DNA of 23,140 nucleotides from assembly GCA_030615745.1 (NCBI GenBank), contig JAUWYR010000041.1, forward strand, positions 1 through 23,140, written 5' to 3'. Shown in pieces: positions 1 through 7,099 of this stretch. Every line of letters starts with the position of its first letter. The first letter of the stretch is position 1. The position numbers and the translations under genes are program-made. Under the pieces are notes generated by a model. That model was not told where the DNA came from, made no database searches, and saw only the letters and a program-made list of their open reading frames with translations. The stretch comes from Candidatus Zixiibacteriota bacterium (GTDB taxonomy: Bacteria; Zixibacteria; MSB-5A5; SM23-73-2).

Positions 1-621
1 CTGGTAAATGAGGTTGCTTTGATGTGCGATAGGTTAAAAATAGATGTCTGGGAGATAATAGATGCAGCATCTTCTAAGCCTTTTGGCTTTATGAAGTTCT
101 ATCCCGGTCCCGGGTTGGGAGGACATTGTATACCCATCGATCCACATTACTTGTCCTGGAAATTGAAATCTTTGAATTACTATGCCAGATTTATAGAATT
201 AGCCGGTGATATAAATTCCCATATGCCTGAGTATGTCACAGAGAGAATAGCTCGGGTTTTGAATGAAAGGAAAAAAAGCTTAAAATCCGCAGAGATTTTG
301 GTTTTGGGAGCAGCTTACAAAAAAGACATATCGGATATTCGTGAATCCCCGGCTCTGGATGTGATGAGGCTTTTGGAACAAAGGGAGGCAAAAGTCTCAT
401 ACAATGACCCTTATGTTTTAGAAGTATCGATGAATGGTTATACTTTAAAATCTAGGAGACTCACCTCAAAATTATTGAAAAAAGCTGATTGTGTGGTGAT
501 TTTAACTGACCATAAAAGTTACGACTACTTCTGGATAGTGAAAAACTCAAAGCTTATCTTCGATGCCCGTAATGCCACCAAGGATGTGAAAGTCGGGAGA
601 AAAAAGATTGTGAAGTTGTAG
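1..621 (+). CDS. UDP-sugar (UDP-HexNAc type) 6-dehydrogenase, C-terminal part
   Basis: The reading frame is open from base 1, so the gene begins outside the window; about 206 residues are present. The protein is the C-terminal half of a UDP-glucose/GDP-mannose dehydrogenase family enzyme, which oxidises a UDP-sugar C6 alcohol to the uronic acid with two NAD+. The catalytic cysteine motif GLGGHCIPIDP is present near residues 40-50 of the visible part, followed by the C-terminal UDP-binding Rossmann domain (VLGAAYKKDISDIRESPA, then DPYV). GHCIPIDP with a following HYLSWK resembles the WecC/WbpA branch acting on UDP-N-acetyl-mannosamine or -glucosamine rather than plain UDP-glucose, but the exact substrate cannot be fixed. 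The next gene is a capsule-type outer-membrane protein, which fits surface polysaccharide synthesis. Confidence 0.9.
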   Translation: MVNEVALMCDRLKIDVWEIIDAASSKPFGFMKFYPGPGLGGHCIPIDPHYLSWKLKSLNYYARFIELAGDINSHMPEYVTERIARVLNERKKSLKSAEILVLGAAYKKDISDIRESPALDVMRLLEQREAKVSYNDPYVLEVSMNGYTLKSRRLTSKLLKKADCVVILTDHKSYDYFWIVKNSKLIFDARNATKDVKVGRKKIVKL

Positions 622-701
622 TTTTTCAAATAAAGCAATGCATGAAAGCATCAGAGCTTTTTATGTGGTATAGATAATTTGATGTAATAAAGCCACAAAT
701 A

Positions 702-2243
702 GTGAAAAGAAAAAAATCAAAAAAGAAAAGATTCGATCTTTTTTTAGTAGCTACGTTATTTTTAATTTTTTTTCTTTTTAAATCTTCAAATTCTACAACC
801 TTGGAGAATATCCCCATACAAAGCTGGGTATATCCTGTAATAGACCAGCTATATGTGCAGGGGTTTTTTCAAAAGCTTCATAAAAATTTAAAACCTTACA
901 AAAGAGGTGAAATTGCCAGATATCTTTTAGATATAGATAAAAAAATTAAAAGAAAAGAAATTTCACTTTCTCCTTATCAAAAATGGTTGATAAAAAAGCT
1001 CAACCTTGAGTTCAAAGAGGAGATCGAAGCTTTGAAAAAAAGAAATAATAGGATTAAATATGGAGTAAATCCATTTTTTTATCTTACCTATAATCGTATT
1101 GACACCTCCTGGGCAAGAGGTAAATTGGTGCTTGAGGGTGCTTTTCAATTTAAAGATAGATTGGTTTTAAAAGACAAAATACTCATCTGTACAAAAGCGG
1201 AAAAGGAGAAAAATATTTTTGGAAAAGAATGGGAAAACGGCTTGACCGGTGTTTTCGATGAATCCTATATTGAACTTGATTTAAAACATATCTTTATTTT
1301 TTTCGGCAGGGATTATCTTCGCTGGGGACCAGGTGAGAAAGATTTTCTTTTGTTGTCTGGATTTGCTCCTCCCTTTGATATGCTAAAACTTCAAGGAATG
1401 TTTGGCTCATTTAAGTTCTTATTTTTCGCCACGATATTAGATGAGATGAGTTTCTCTGATAGATTATATGAAAGGTATTTGTCCGGACACCGAATTGATT
1501 TCAAGCCTTTTTCTTGGCTGGAACTGGGGTTATCTGAGGTGGTGGTCTATGGTGGTGAAAGGAGAGGATTAGAACCTTATTATCTTAATCCGATTCTTTT
1601 TTATTATGGTGAGCAGTGGAATCAAGGATATGATGATAACCCTTTGTGGAATTTTGATTTCAGCTTCACTAAGTTTAAGAACACTGAGATCTATGGTGAG
1701 ATTTTGATAGATGATTTCCAGTATGACTTTAAAACTGAACCTCAACAGATAGGTTTTAGATTGGGATTATCAAAAGCTAATCTTTTAAACTTTGATGGAA
1801 CCTTTTTGAATTTAGAATATGAAAGGATAAACAACTGGGTGTATGGGCAGAACAAACCCTGGAATCTTTACACTTTTCATGATGTTGGGATGGGGAGTTT
1901 TTTAGGTCCGGATGCAGATAGGTTTTATTTTAATTTTTTCTATCATCTAAACTATGAATTTCTGTTTGGCTTAAAAGGTGAATATAAAAGAAAAGGGGAG
2001 GGGAAAATAGATGTTCATCCAAAAGGACCAGTTCCAAAAACTAAGTTTCCTTCAGGGATCGTTGTTGAATACACAAAAAAAATTAGCCTGAAAAGCATTT
2101 ATCAGCCCAATCCATATTTATTAGTCGAAGGGGAAGCTGGATATAATAGAATTGATAATTTTGAGAATGAAAAAAAAGATCAGGACAACTTCTTTTTCTC
2201 AATAAGATTTAACTATAACTTCTGGAAGGAGAGTAAGTTTTAA
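702..2243 (+). CDS. Wzi-family capsule assembly / outer-membrane beta-barrel protein
   Basis: A 513-residue protein with a GTG start and a very basic N-terminus followed by a hydrophobic segment (residues 11-28), taken as a signal peptide. After it comes a helical region of the kind found in this family (about residues 38-75, ending PYKRGEIARYLL), then alternating aromatic beta-strands to the end, including GRDYLRWGPG (202-211) and HRIDFKPFSWLELGLSE. The arginine-rich WGPG motif and barrel pattern are typical of the capsule assembly Wzi family, outer-membrane lectins that attach capsule to the cell surface. It stands 80 bases after the sugar dehydrogenase and 1 base before ispE, so it is probably in one transcript with both. 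Family assignment is by motif only; it could be a different barrel with the same fold. Confidence 0.75.
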   Translation: MKRKKSKKKRFDLFLVATLFLIFFLFKSSNSTTLENIPIQSWVYPVIDQLYVQGFFQKLHKNLKPYKRGEIARYLLDIDKKIKRKEISLSPYQKWLIKKLNLEFKEEIEALKKRNNRIKYGVNPFFYLTYNRIDTSWARGKLVLEGAFQFKDRLVLKDKILICTKAEKEKNIFGKEWENGLTGVFDESYIELDLKHIFIFFGRDYLRWGPGEKDFLLLSGFAPPFDMLKLQGMFGSFKFLFFATILDEMSFSDRLYERYLSGHRIDFKPFSWLELGLSEVVVYGGERRGLEPYYLNPILFYYGEQWNQGYDDNPLWNFDFSFTKFKNTEIYGEILIDDFQYDFKTEPQQIGFRLGLSKANLLNFDGTFLNLEYERINNWVYGQNKPWNLYTFHDVGMGSFLGPDADRFYFNFFYHLNYEFLFGLKGEYKRKGEGKIDVHPKGPVPKTKFPSGIVVEYTKKISLKSIYQPNPYLLVEGEAGYNRIDNFENEKKDQDNFFFSIRFNYNFWKESKF

Positions 2244-2244
2244 T

Positions 2245-3081
2245 TTGGTCAAGCTAAAATCTTATGCTAAGATAAATCTTTGTCTTTATGTTTTGAAAAA
2301 AAGAAAAGATGGCTATCATGAGATTTTTACTGTGATGCAGGCGGTTGAGTTATGTGATGAGATTTTTTTATCCAAAGTCTCTAAGGGTATAAAAATCGAG
2401 TGTGATGACCCTGAGGTTCCAGCTAACAGTTCAAATTTAGCATATAAATCAGCCAAGCTTTTATTGAATGAGGCAAAAATTGACTCCGGGGTTAAGATAA
2501 GGATAAAAAAGAAAATACCGGTTGGGTCTGGCCTGGGTGGGGGTTCGAGCAACGCCGCTTTTACTTTGATGGGTTTAAATCGGCTGTTTGATCTTAGGTT
2601 CACAAAAAAGAAGCTTCACCAAATAGCAGAAAAGGTTGGCTCGGATGTTCCCTTTTTTTTGTATTCCGGTCAGGCTGTGGCAAGGGGTCGAGGTGAGAAG
2701 ATAAAAGAGATAAAACTTCCAAAGGATTACTGGATAGTTTTAGTAAAACCAAATTTTAAGATACTTACCCCTAATATTTATAAAAAAATAAAAATTGACT
2801 TGACAAAAGAGAAGAAAAAAATTAAAATTAGTTTTAAAAAAGAAGGATTTTTTGCCCTTTTAAAAAAGTGGAGGAATGATCTGGAAGGGGAAGTAGAAAA
2901 AATCTTCCCTCAGATTGAAGAGATCAAAGATAGCCTTCAGGAAATAGGGGCGATAAAGGTGTCAATGTCAGGTAGTGGACCTACCGTCTATGGTATATTT
3001 GAGAAAAAACCAAAAAACAAGGAGGTGAAAAAGAGTTTCAGGGGCGATTGGCAAATTTTTATGACACGACCAATCCCTTAA
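2245..3081 (+). CDS. ispE: 4-diphosphocytidyl-2-C-methyl-D-erythritol kinase
   Basis: A 278-residue GHMP kinase of the non-mevalonate isoprenoid pathway; it phosphorylates the 2-hydroxyl of CDP-methylerythritol with ATP. Seen in the sequence: the N-terminal KSYAKINLCLYVLKKRKDGYHEI, the ATP-binding loop PVGSGLGGGSSNAA (about 91-104), DVPFF in the middle, and the C-terminal SGSGPTVYGIF. Length matches the family. The start is TTG, one base after the stop of the Wzi-like gene, with GGAGAG inside the end of that gene as ribosome-binding site; no ATG fits better, because the conserved AKIN motif begins only eight residues in. This spacing suggests translational coupling. It is followed by spoVG, a common order in many bacteria. 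Confidence 0.96.
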   Translation: MVKLKSYAKINLCLYVLKKRKDGYHEIFTVMQAVELCDEIFLSKVSKGIKIECDDPEVPANSSNLAYKSAKLLLNEAKIDSGVKIRIKKKIPVGSGLGGGSSNAAFTLMGLNRLFDLRFTKKKLHQIAEKVGSDVPFFLYSGQAVARGRGEKIKEIKLPKDYWIVLVKPNFKILTPNIYKKIKIDLTKEKKKIKISFKKEGFFALLKKWRNDLEGEVEKIFPQIEEIKDSLQEIGAIKVSMSGSGPTVYGIFEKKPKNKEVKKSFRGDWQIFMTRPIP

Positions 3082-3166
3082 AACCTTAGGTCCTAAATGA
3101 TAAATTCTATCGTGTCATCAATGTTAACCTTACTACCAATAACTTCTTAGGCAGGAGAAGAGTAAA

Positions 3167-3442
3167 GTGGATATAACCGAGATTAGGATTACCTTAAGGG
3201 ATGAGGAGAGATTGAAGGCATTTGCCAATATAACTTTTGACGATGCTTTTGTAGTTCGGGGATTGAAGGTGATAAACGGGGACTCTGGATTTTTTGTTTC
3301 AATGCCGTCGAGAAAAAGGGCTGATGGAACTCACCAGGATATTGCCCATCCAGTTAACAATCAGATGCGTAAAATAATAGAGGCTAAAGTCCTGGAGGCT
3401 TATAAAAGAGAGTTGACCTTAAAAAGACCCAGTTCAGAATAG
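3167..3442 (+). CDS. spoVG: SpoVG family nucleic-acid-binding regulator
   Basis: A 91-residue protein with a GTG start preceded by GGAGAAGAG. It carries the family core MDITEIRITL, FANITFDDAFVVRGLKVI and the signature FVSMPSRKRADGTHQDIAHP, followed by a helix with basic residues. SpoVG binds DNA and RNA in several bacteria and is not restricted to spore formers; its target here is unknown. It lies 85 bases after ispE and 35 bases before tRNA-Gln on the same strand. ispE, spoVG and a tRNA-Gln are often neighbours, usually followed by prs and rplY, which are absent here. Confidence 0.95.
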   Translation: MDITEIRITLRDEERLKAFANITFDDAFVVRGLKVINGDSGFFVSMPSRKRADGTHQDIAHPVNNQMRKIIEAKVLEAYKRELTLKRPSSE

Positions 3443-3477
3443 ATGAGTTGAAAAGGCTTTAGACTTGAAAGATTTTT

Positions 3478-3548
3478 TGGGGCGTCGTCAAGTGGCAAGA
3501 CACAAGACTTTGGATCTTGGATCCCAGGTTCGAATCCTGGCGCCCCAG
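3478..3548 (+). tRNA. tRNA-Gln (anticodon UUG)
   Basis: Full cloverleaf: acceptor stem TGGGGCG (3478-3484) with CGCCCCA (3541-3547), D arm GTC/GAC, anticodon stem CAAGA/TCTTG with loop CTTTGGA giving anticodon TTG, T arm CCAGG-TTCGAAT-CCTGG, and discriminator G at 3548. The 3' CCA is not encoded. The first pair U-A is usual for bacterial tRNA-Gln. Accessory DNA begins directly after it. Confidence 0.95.
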
Positions 3549-3554
3549 TATTTG

Positions 3555-3585
3555 TCCTTATATTTCAAGAAGTTAGAGATTACAC
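3555..3585 (+). repeat. Dispersed short repeat, family B, copy 1
   Basis: A 31-base stretch with the core TCAAGAAGTTAGAGATTACA, 7 bases after the tRNA. It matches 6669-6699 at 28 of 31 positions. No open frame or obvious hairpin. Both copies are in non-coding DNA on the same strand. Confidence 0.6.
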
Positions 3586-3629
3586 CCTATAATTTGTATG
3601 AATCATCCTAAAAAAGTCTTATTTTCTAC

Positions 3630-3658
3630 TTGACAAATAGAGAATTATTTTTTAATTT
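3630..3658 (+). promoter_or_regulatory. Sigma-70-type promoter for the FG-GAP gene
   Basis: TTGACA at 3630-3635, 17-base spacer, TAATTT at 3653-3658 in an AT-rich stretch. Transcription would give a leader of about 280 bases before the gene at 3946. The -35 region is followed by AAT, as in the promoters at 6938 and 10466. Confidence 0.55.
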
Positions 3659-3945
3659 AAGTAAAAGCGGTATTTAATTTAACGGCTTTTTCTCTCAGAA
3701 ATAGGTAGTATTTTTAATATAGAACAAGAGTTAAGACTCATTTAAATCCAATAACTGTGAGCTATGAATTTTAATTATTTATGTTTTTAAGGAGGTGATA
3801 TCCTAAAACTCTTTTTTGTTTTTTCTTCCACCAGTAAACATTAGAAGCAAAAGGAGGAGGTGATCTATTCAAGAATTTCTTATATTCAAATTTTTGGAAG
3901 TTTCACACCGGAGGGGGATCAACCTTAACTAAATAAGGAGACGTC

Positions 3946-5427
3946 TTGAGGATCCTAAGAAACAGCAGTTCTTTAAACCTTATGTGTCCGAAGCCATTGG
4001 TTGTTTCAGCTGTTCGCTCGAAGCACTTTTGGGCGCTGGTGGTGGTAGTTTTTGTGGTCTGGATTGGAATAGCTCCAACAGTGCGGGGCCAATGTCCTTC
4101 TTTGACATATACCTTCGACGGAGAGGCTGCGGGTGACGAGTTGGGACATTCTGTTTCCGGAGCGGGTGATGTAAACAGTGATGGATATGCTAACCTGATC
4201 GTGGGAGCATACGATAATGATGCGGGAGGTAGTAATGCTGGTCGAGCCTATGTCTATTCTGGTCAGACCGGTGCTCTTCTCTGCACTTTTACCGGAGAGG
4301 CTGCGGGCGACAGGTTCGGATATTCGGTTTCCGGAGCGGGTGATGTAAATGGTGATGGATATGCTGACCTGATAGATGGATATACCAAAATTATTTCCTC
4401 ATGTAACAATGCTCGTCGAGAATATGTCTATTGTGGTCAGACTGGAGGTTTTCTCTACGCTTTAACCGGAGAGGCTGCGTATGACAGGTTCGGCTATTCT
4501 GTTTCCGGAGCGGGTGATGTAGATGGTGATGGATATGCTGACCTGATCGTGGGAGCATACAATAATGATGCGGGAGGTAGTTGGGCTGGGCGAGCCTATG
4601 TCTATTCCGGTCAGTCTGGAGATCTTCTCCACACTTTTACCGGAGAGGCTGGGAACGACTGGTTTGGACGTTCTGTTTCCGGAGCGGGTGATGTAAACAG
4701 TGATGGATATGCTGACCTGATCGTGGGAGCACCCAATAATGATGCGGGAGGTAGTTGGGCTGGTCGAGCCTATGTCTATTCCGGTCAGTCTGGAGATCTT
4801 CTCCACACTTTCACCGGAGAGGCTGCGGGTGGCGAGATGGGACTGGGACATTCTGTTTCCGGAGCGGGTGATGTAAATGGTGATGGATATGCTGACCTGA
4901 TCGTGGGAGCACCCAGTAATGATGCGGGAGCTGGTCGAGCCTATGTCTATTCTGGTCAGACCGGAGATCTTCTCCACACTTTCACCGGAGAGGCTGCGGG
5001 CGACATGTTGGGACATTCTGTTTCCGGAGCGGGTGATGTAGATGGTGATGGATATGCTGACCTGATCGTGGGAGCACCCGGGAATGATGCGGGAGGTAGT
5101 AATGCTGGTCGAGCCTATGTCTATTCTGGTCAGACTGGAGGTTTTCTCTACACTTTCACCGGAGAGGCTGCGGGTGACGAGTTGGGACATTCTGTTTCCG
5201 GAGCGGGTGATGTAAACAGTGATGGATATGCTGACCTGATCGTGGGAGCACCCAATAATGATGCTGGAGGCACCAACGCTGGGCGGGCTTATATCTATTC
5301 GACTCCTCAGCTCCCTATCCCCACCCCCACCCAATGGGGTCTTATTGCTCTTATGCTTGTGCTTTTGGCTGTAGCCACCTGGGGATTCTTCCGGAGGAGA
5401 AAAGTCATAGGTGAAGGGGTTGCATAA
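3946..5427 (+). CDS. Secreted seven-bladed FG-GAP beta-propeller with IPTL-CTERM-like sorting tail
   Basis: A 493-residue protein with TTG start and AAGGAG 5 bases upstream. Residues 29-48 are a hydrophobic signal segment ending VRGQC. Then come seven near-identical repeats of about 57-60 residues, each starting TFTGEAAGD and containing SVSGAGDVNGDGYADLIVGA, the FG-GAP/integrin-type calcium loop D-x-N-x-D-G; seven such units make a closed propeller. The C-terminus has IPTPTQWG, a hydrophobic helix (LIALMLVLLAVATWGFF) and an RRRK basic end, which is the pattern of IPTL/PEP-CTERM proteins processed by an exosortase. The second unit is degenerate (LIDGYTKIISSCNNARREYVYCG replaces the usual loop, in part). 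No exosortase is in the window. Likely a cell-surface protein; ligand unknown. Confidence 0.8.
   Translation: MRILRNSSSLNLMCPKPLVVSAVRSKHFWALVVVVFVVWIGIAPTVRGQCPSLTYTFDGEAAGDELGHSVSGAGDVNSDGYANLIVGAYDNDAGGSNAGRAYVYSGQTGALLCTFTGEAAGDRFGYSVSGAGDVNGDGYADLIDGYTKIISSCNNARREYVYCGQTGGFLYALTGEAAYDRFGYSVSGAGDVDGDGYADLIVGAYNNDAGGSWAGRAYVYSGQSGDLLHTFTGEAGNDWFGRSVSGAGDVNSDGYADLIVGAPNNDAGGSWAGRAYVYSGQSGDLLHTFTGEAAGGEMGLGHSVSGAGDVNGDGYADLIVGAPSNDAGAGRAYVYSGQTGDLLHTFTGEAAGDMLGHSVSGAGDVDGDGYADLIVGAPGNDAGGSNAGRAYVYSGQTGGFLYTFTGEAAGDELGHSVSGAGDVNSDGYADLIVGAPNNDAGGTNAGRAYIYSTPQLPIPTPTQWGLIALMLVLLAVATWGFFRRRKVIGEGVA
4111..5304 (+). repeat. Seven tandem repeats of about 175 bp encoding propeller blades
   Basis: The blades are nearly identical at DNA level as well as protein level; for example GTTTCCGGAGCGGGTGATGT recurs in every unit, as does GATGGATATGCTGACCTGAT in most. 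This implies recent tandem duplication or gene conversion. Unit 2 (about 4280-4455) diverges in its second half, and unit 5 has a small in-frame insertion (MGLG) while its asparagine loop is shortened. Confidence 0.85.
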
Positions 5428-5595
5428 CTGTATTTAGTCAAACCTTATATTGAACTTATGAGAATGGATCACAGGCGAAAAAAAAGACAAAGGATAAAAA
5501 GGGCAAATCGATTAGAATTCTGCTCTGTGCGGAGATGTTAGATGTGATAGATTTAGTTAAATATATCTTTGGCTATTCGTTCGATTTGAACTGCC

Positions 5596-5635
5596 AAAAC
5601 CCCAGCCCCTTTTTAGAGACTGGGGTTTTCTTTTG
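5596..5635 (+). terminator. Rho-independent terminator after the FG-GAP gene
   Basis: AAAACCCCAG (5596-5605) pairs with CTGGGGTTTT (5620-5629), loop 14 bases, followed by CTTTTG. It lies 168 bases after the stop codon and can work on both strands because the stem is flanked by A and T runs. Confidence 0.75.
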
Positions 5636-5692
5636 CGAGAGTTTTACGGATGGCTTTGATTTAAGAGCCTAAATTAAGGGCAGGAATCTCAA

Positions 5693-5736
5693 TAACCTCA
5701 GCTTCTGCTATCAAAAAAGTTCTAAATCGTCCACTA
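5693..5736 (+). repeat. Dispersed short repeat, family A, copy 1
   Basis: Contains GCTATCAAAAAAGTTCTAA and the flanks TAACCTCAGCTTCT and ATCGTCCACTA. Matches 6611-6656 and 12279-12320, and in part 8735-8760. It lies in a 575-base gap (5428-6002) that otherwise holds the terminator at 5596 and a promoter at 5860. No gene is visible in the gap. Confidence 0.75.
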
Positions 5737-5859
5737 AGCCCAGCCAGTGATTTTTCTATTTTCGATTTTGGTAGCGCCTAATTCATGTGGACGGCCGTTT
5801 ATTTTTCTTTCATTTGACATTTGTCATTCATTATCAAATATTTTTCATTATTTAAAAAC

Positions 5860-5887
5860 TTGACTTTTGGGGGAGAATAGATAAAAT
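5860..5887 (+). promoter_or_regulatory. Sigma-70-type promoter for the membrane protein gene
   Basis: TTGACT at 5860-5865, 16-base spacer, TAAAAT at 5882-5887. The gene at 6003 follows after about 110 bases of leader. Confidence 0.45.
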
Positions 5888-6002
5888 TAGACAAAGAAGT
5901 GAACCAAAATCGGAAAACGAGATCTTAAGGCTATAAGGGGAAAAACTGCTTACAAATAGGGAAAGGAATGTAAAAATAATAACCTTTTGAAAAGGAGAAA
6001 GG

Positions 6003-6593
6003 ATGGAGATTCTTTATGATGTTCTGAAATTTTTCCACGTTATGAACTTTGTGTTTATGTCTGTTCCATTGTTTAATCTCATCGTGGTCAATGAGCGAGC
6101 AAACTTGGGAGGATCTTTTAACTATTATGCTGATCGCTATATGGAGAACATTATCCGTCGGGGCGCAACCAGATGTTTCGTATTCCAATCCACGGTTGGG
6201 ATTTCCGGAGTTATGCTTTTGATTTTCGGCTCCTTAGGGATTGAGGCTCTTTGGACCAACTGGGTGGTGTTAGCTAAAACTCTTCTTTTATTTACTCTGA
6301 TGGGACTTTTATCCTATGTGCATTTCAGTCTCCAGCCTAAAATCGAATCCTTTTTAGCTGATCTGGGTCCCGAATCGGCTGTGTCCGATGGTTTCGCCGG
6401 TAAACTTAAACCTTATCGGGTCAGGAGGAAAAGGCTAGCAACTTTGTGCCTGTTTTTAGTGATCACCACTATTATTTTAGGGTTACAGGTTTATGAGACC
6501 TTCAGCCCAATCTTGACCATCATTCTCATTGGTTTGGCAGGTCTTTTTGCATTGAGAGTTAGCCGAACCCTTATTCGCTTTGGCTGGATTTAA
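6003..6593 (+). CDS. Integral membrane protein, unknown function
   Basis: A 196-residue protein with ATG start and AAAGGAGAAAG ribosome-binding site. It has about five hydrophobic segments: roughly residues 5-33, 57-80, 87-108, 142-163 and 167-188. Between the first two is a polar stretch with several basic residues (ADRYMENIIRRGATR), and before the fourth a basic loop (YRVRRKRLAT). I do not recognise a family with confidence; the architecture is compatible with small copper-resistance/DUF-type four- or five-helix membrane proteins, but no metal or heme ligands are conserved obviously (one histidine at residue 13 and one in the third helix could be heme ligands). It has its own promoter and stands alone between repeats. 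Confidence 0.7.
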   Translation: MEILYDVLKFFHVMNFVFMSVPLFNLIVVNERANLGGSFNYYADRYMENIIRRGATRCFVFQSTVGISGVMLLIFGSLGIEALWTNWVVLAKTLLLFTLMGLLSYVHFSLQPKIESFLADLGPESAVSDGFAGKLKPYRVRRKRLATLCLFLVITTIILGLQVYETFSPILTIILIGLAGLFALRVSRTLIRFGWI

Positions 6594-6610
6594 GAAGGTC
6601 GGAGATAAGA

Positions 6611-6656
6611 ATAGGATCGGCTTCTGCTATCAAAAAAGTTCTAAGATCGTGCACTA
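6611..6656 (+). repeat. Dispersed short repeat, family A, copy 2
   Basis: Begins 18 bases after the stop of the membrane protein gene. Shares GCTATCAAAAAAGTTCTAA with copies 1 and 3, then GATCGTGCACTA. The gap 6594-7099 (506 bases) also holds repeat B copy 2, a promoter and a leader hairpin; 6700-6930 shows nothing further that I can name. Confidence 0.75.
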
Positions 6657-6668
6657 CCCCCAGTTTTA

Positions 6669-6699
6669 TCCATATATATCAAGAAGTTAGAAATTACAC
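6669..6699 (+). repeat. Dispersed short repeat, family B, copy 2
   Basis: Core TCAAGAAGTTAGAAATTACA; 28 of 31 positions identical to 3555-3585. It lies 12 bases after a family A copy, so the two families may be parts of one larger mosaic element. Confidence 0.6.
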
Positions 6700-6937
6700 A
6701 CCAAGTTTAGCCAAAGCGAAATCCTTCTCATAAATGCTTAGCTCACTCTGAACTCAAACATCTCATATAACTCAACTTTCTTAATAAATGAGGACAAAAA
6801 GCTAAGGTAGTATAAAGCATTTTGAGATATATTTTTTTAACCAGAGCTGTCCTCTAAATCAGGTTATTTCATCCTTTAATTAAGGCATATATTATAAGTT
6901 CGCAACTTTTTCACAGGCAGAGGAGTGGTATTTGAAG

Positions 6938-6965
6938 TTGACAAATCCTGATTTTTGAGTATATT
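6938..6965 (+). promoter_or_regulatory. Sigma-70-type promoter for the M28 peptidase gene
   Basis: TTGACA at 6938-6943, 16-base spacer, TATATT at 6960-6965. The bases TTGACAAATC followed by a TGATTTTTG-like stretch are also seen at 10466, upstream of the other dockerin gene, suggesting a shared promoter type. Confidence 0.6.
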
Positions 6966-6987
6966 AAAATTAGATGTCTTGAGAAAA

Positions 6988-7026
6988 CCAGCTTTAAGAT
7001 CTGTTCTGATTTGAAAATAAAGCTGG
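6988..7026 (+). promoter_or_regulatory. Hairpin at the start of the peptidase leader
   Basis: CCAGCTTTA (6988-6996) and TAAAGCTGG (7018-7026) form a perfect 9-base stem just after the predicted transcription start, followed by CTTTGTCATCTTATT. Could stabilise the mRNA 5' end or act as an attenuator. Confidence 0.45.
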
Positions 7027-7099
7027 CTTTGTCATCTTATTCTGTCAACGTTTTAACGACAACGAAAGGACAAATAACCATCAACTCAGGAAGTGTTTT

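Larger units (their letters stand above)
3549..3945 (+). other. Intergenic leader region with two strong orphan Shine-Dalgarno sites
   Basis: About 400 bases without a convincing gene. Besides the repeat at 3555-3585 and the promoter at 3630-3658 it holds AAGGAGGTGAT at 3789-3799, an almost complete complement of the 16S rRNA 3' end, and AAAGGAGGAGGTGATC at 3849-3864. Neither is followed by ATG or GTG at a good distance. Very short frames are possible: TTG at 3816 reads 15 codons and stops at 3861-3863 inside the second site, and TTG at 3894 reads 12 codons. They may be leader peptides or simply purine-rich leader sequence. Confidence 0.4.

Noticed and set aside
3849-3908. CRISPR or phage-type repeats near the tRNA
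   Set aside because: No regularly spaced direct repeats and no phage genes; only short dispersed repeats.
4462-5334. 290-codon open frame on the - strand
   Set aside because: It is the mirror of the tandem propeller repeats; the repeats keep the opposite strand open, and the product has no sensible composition.
5693-5736. Family A repeat read as coding on the - strand (RTFLIAEAE in all copies)
   Set aside because: The frame is kept only across the central segment; single-base length differences break it just beside, and no common start or stop exists.
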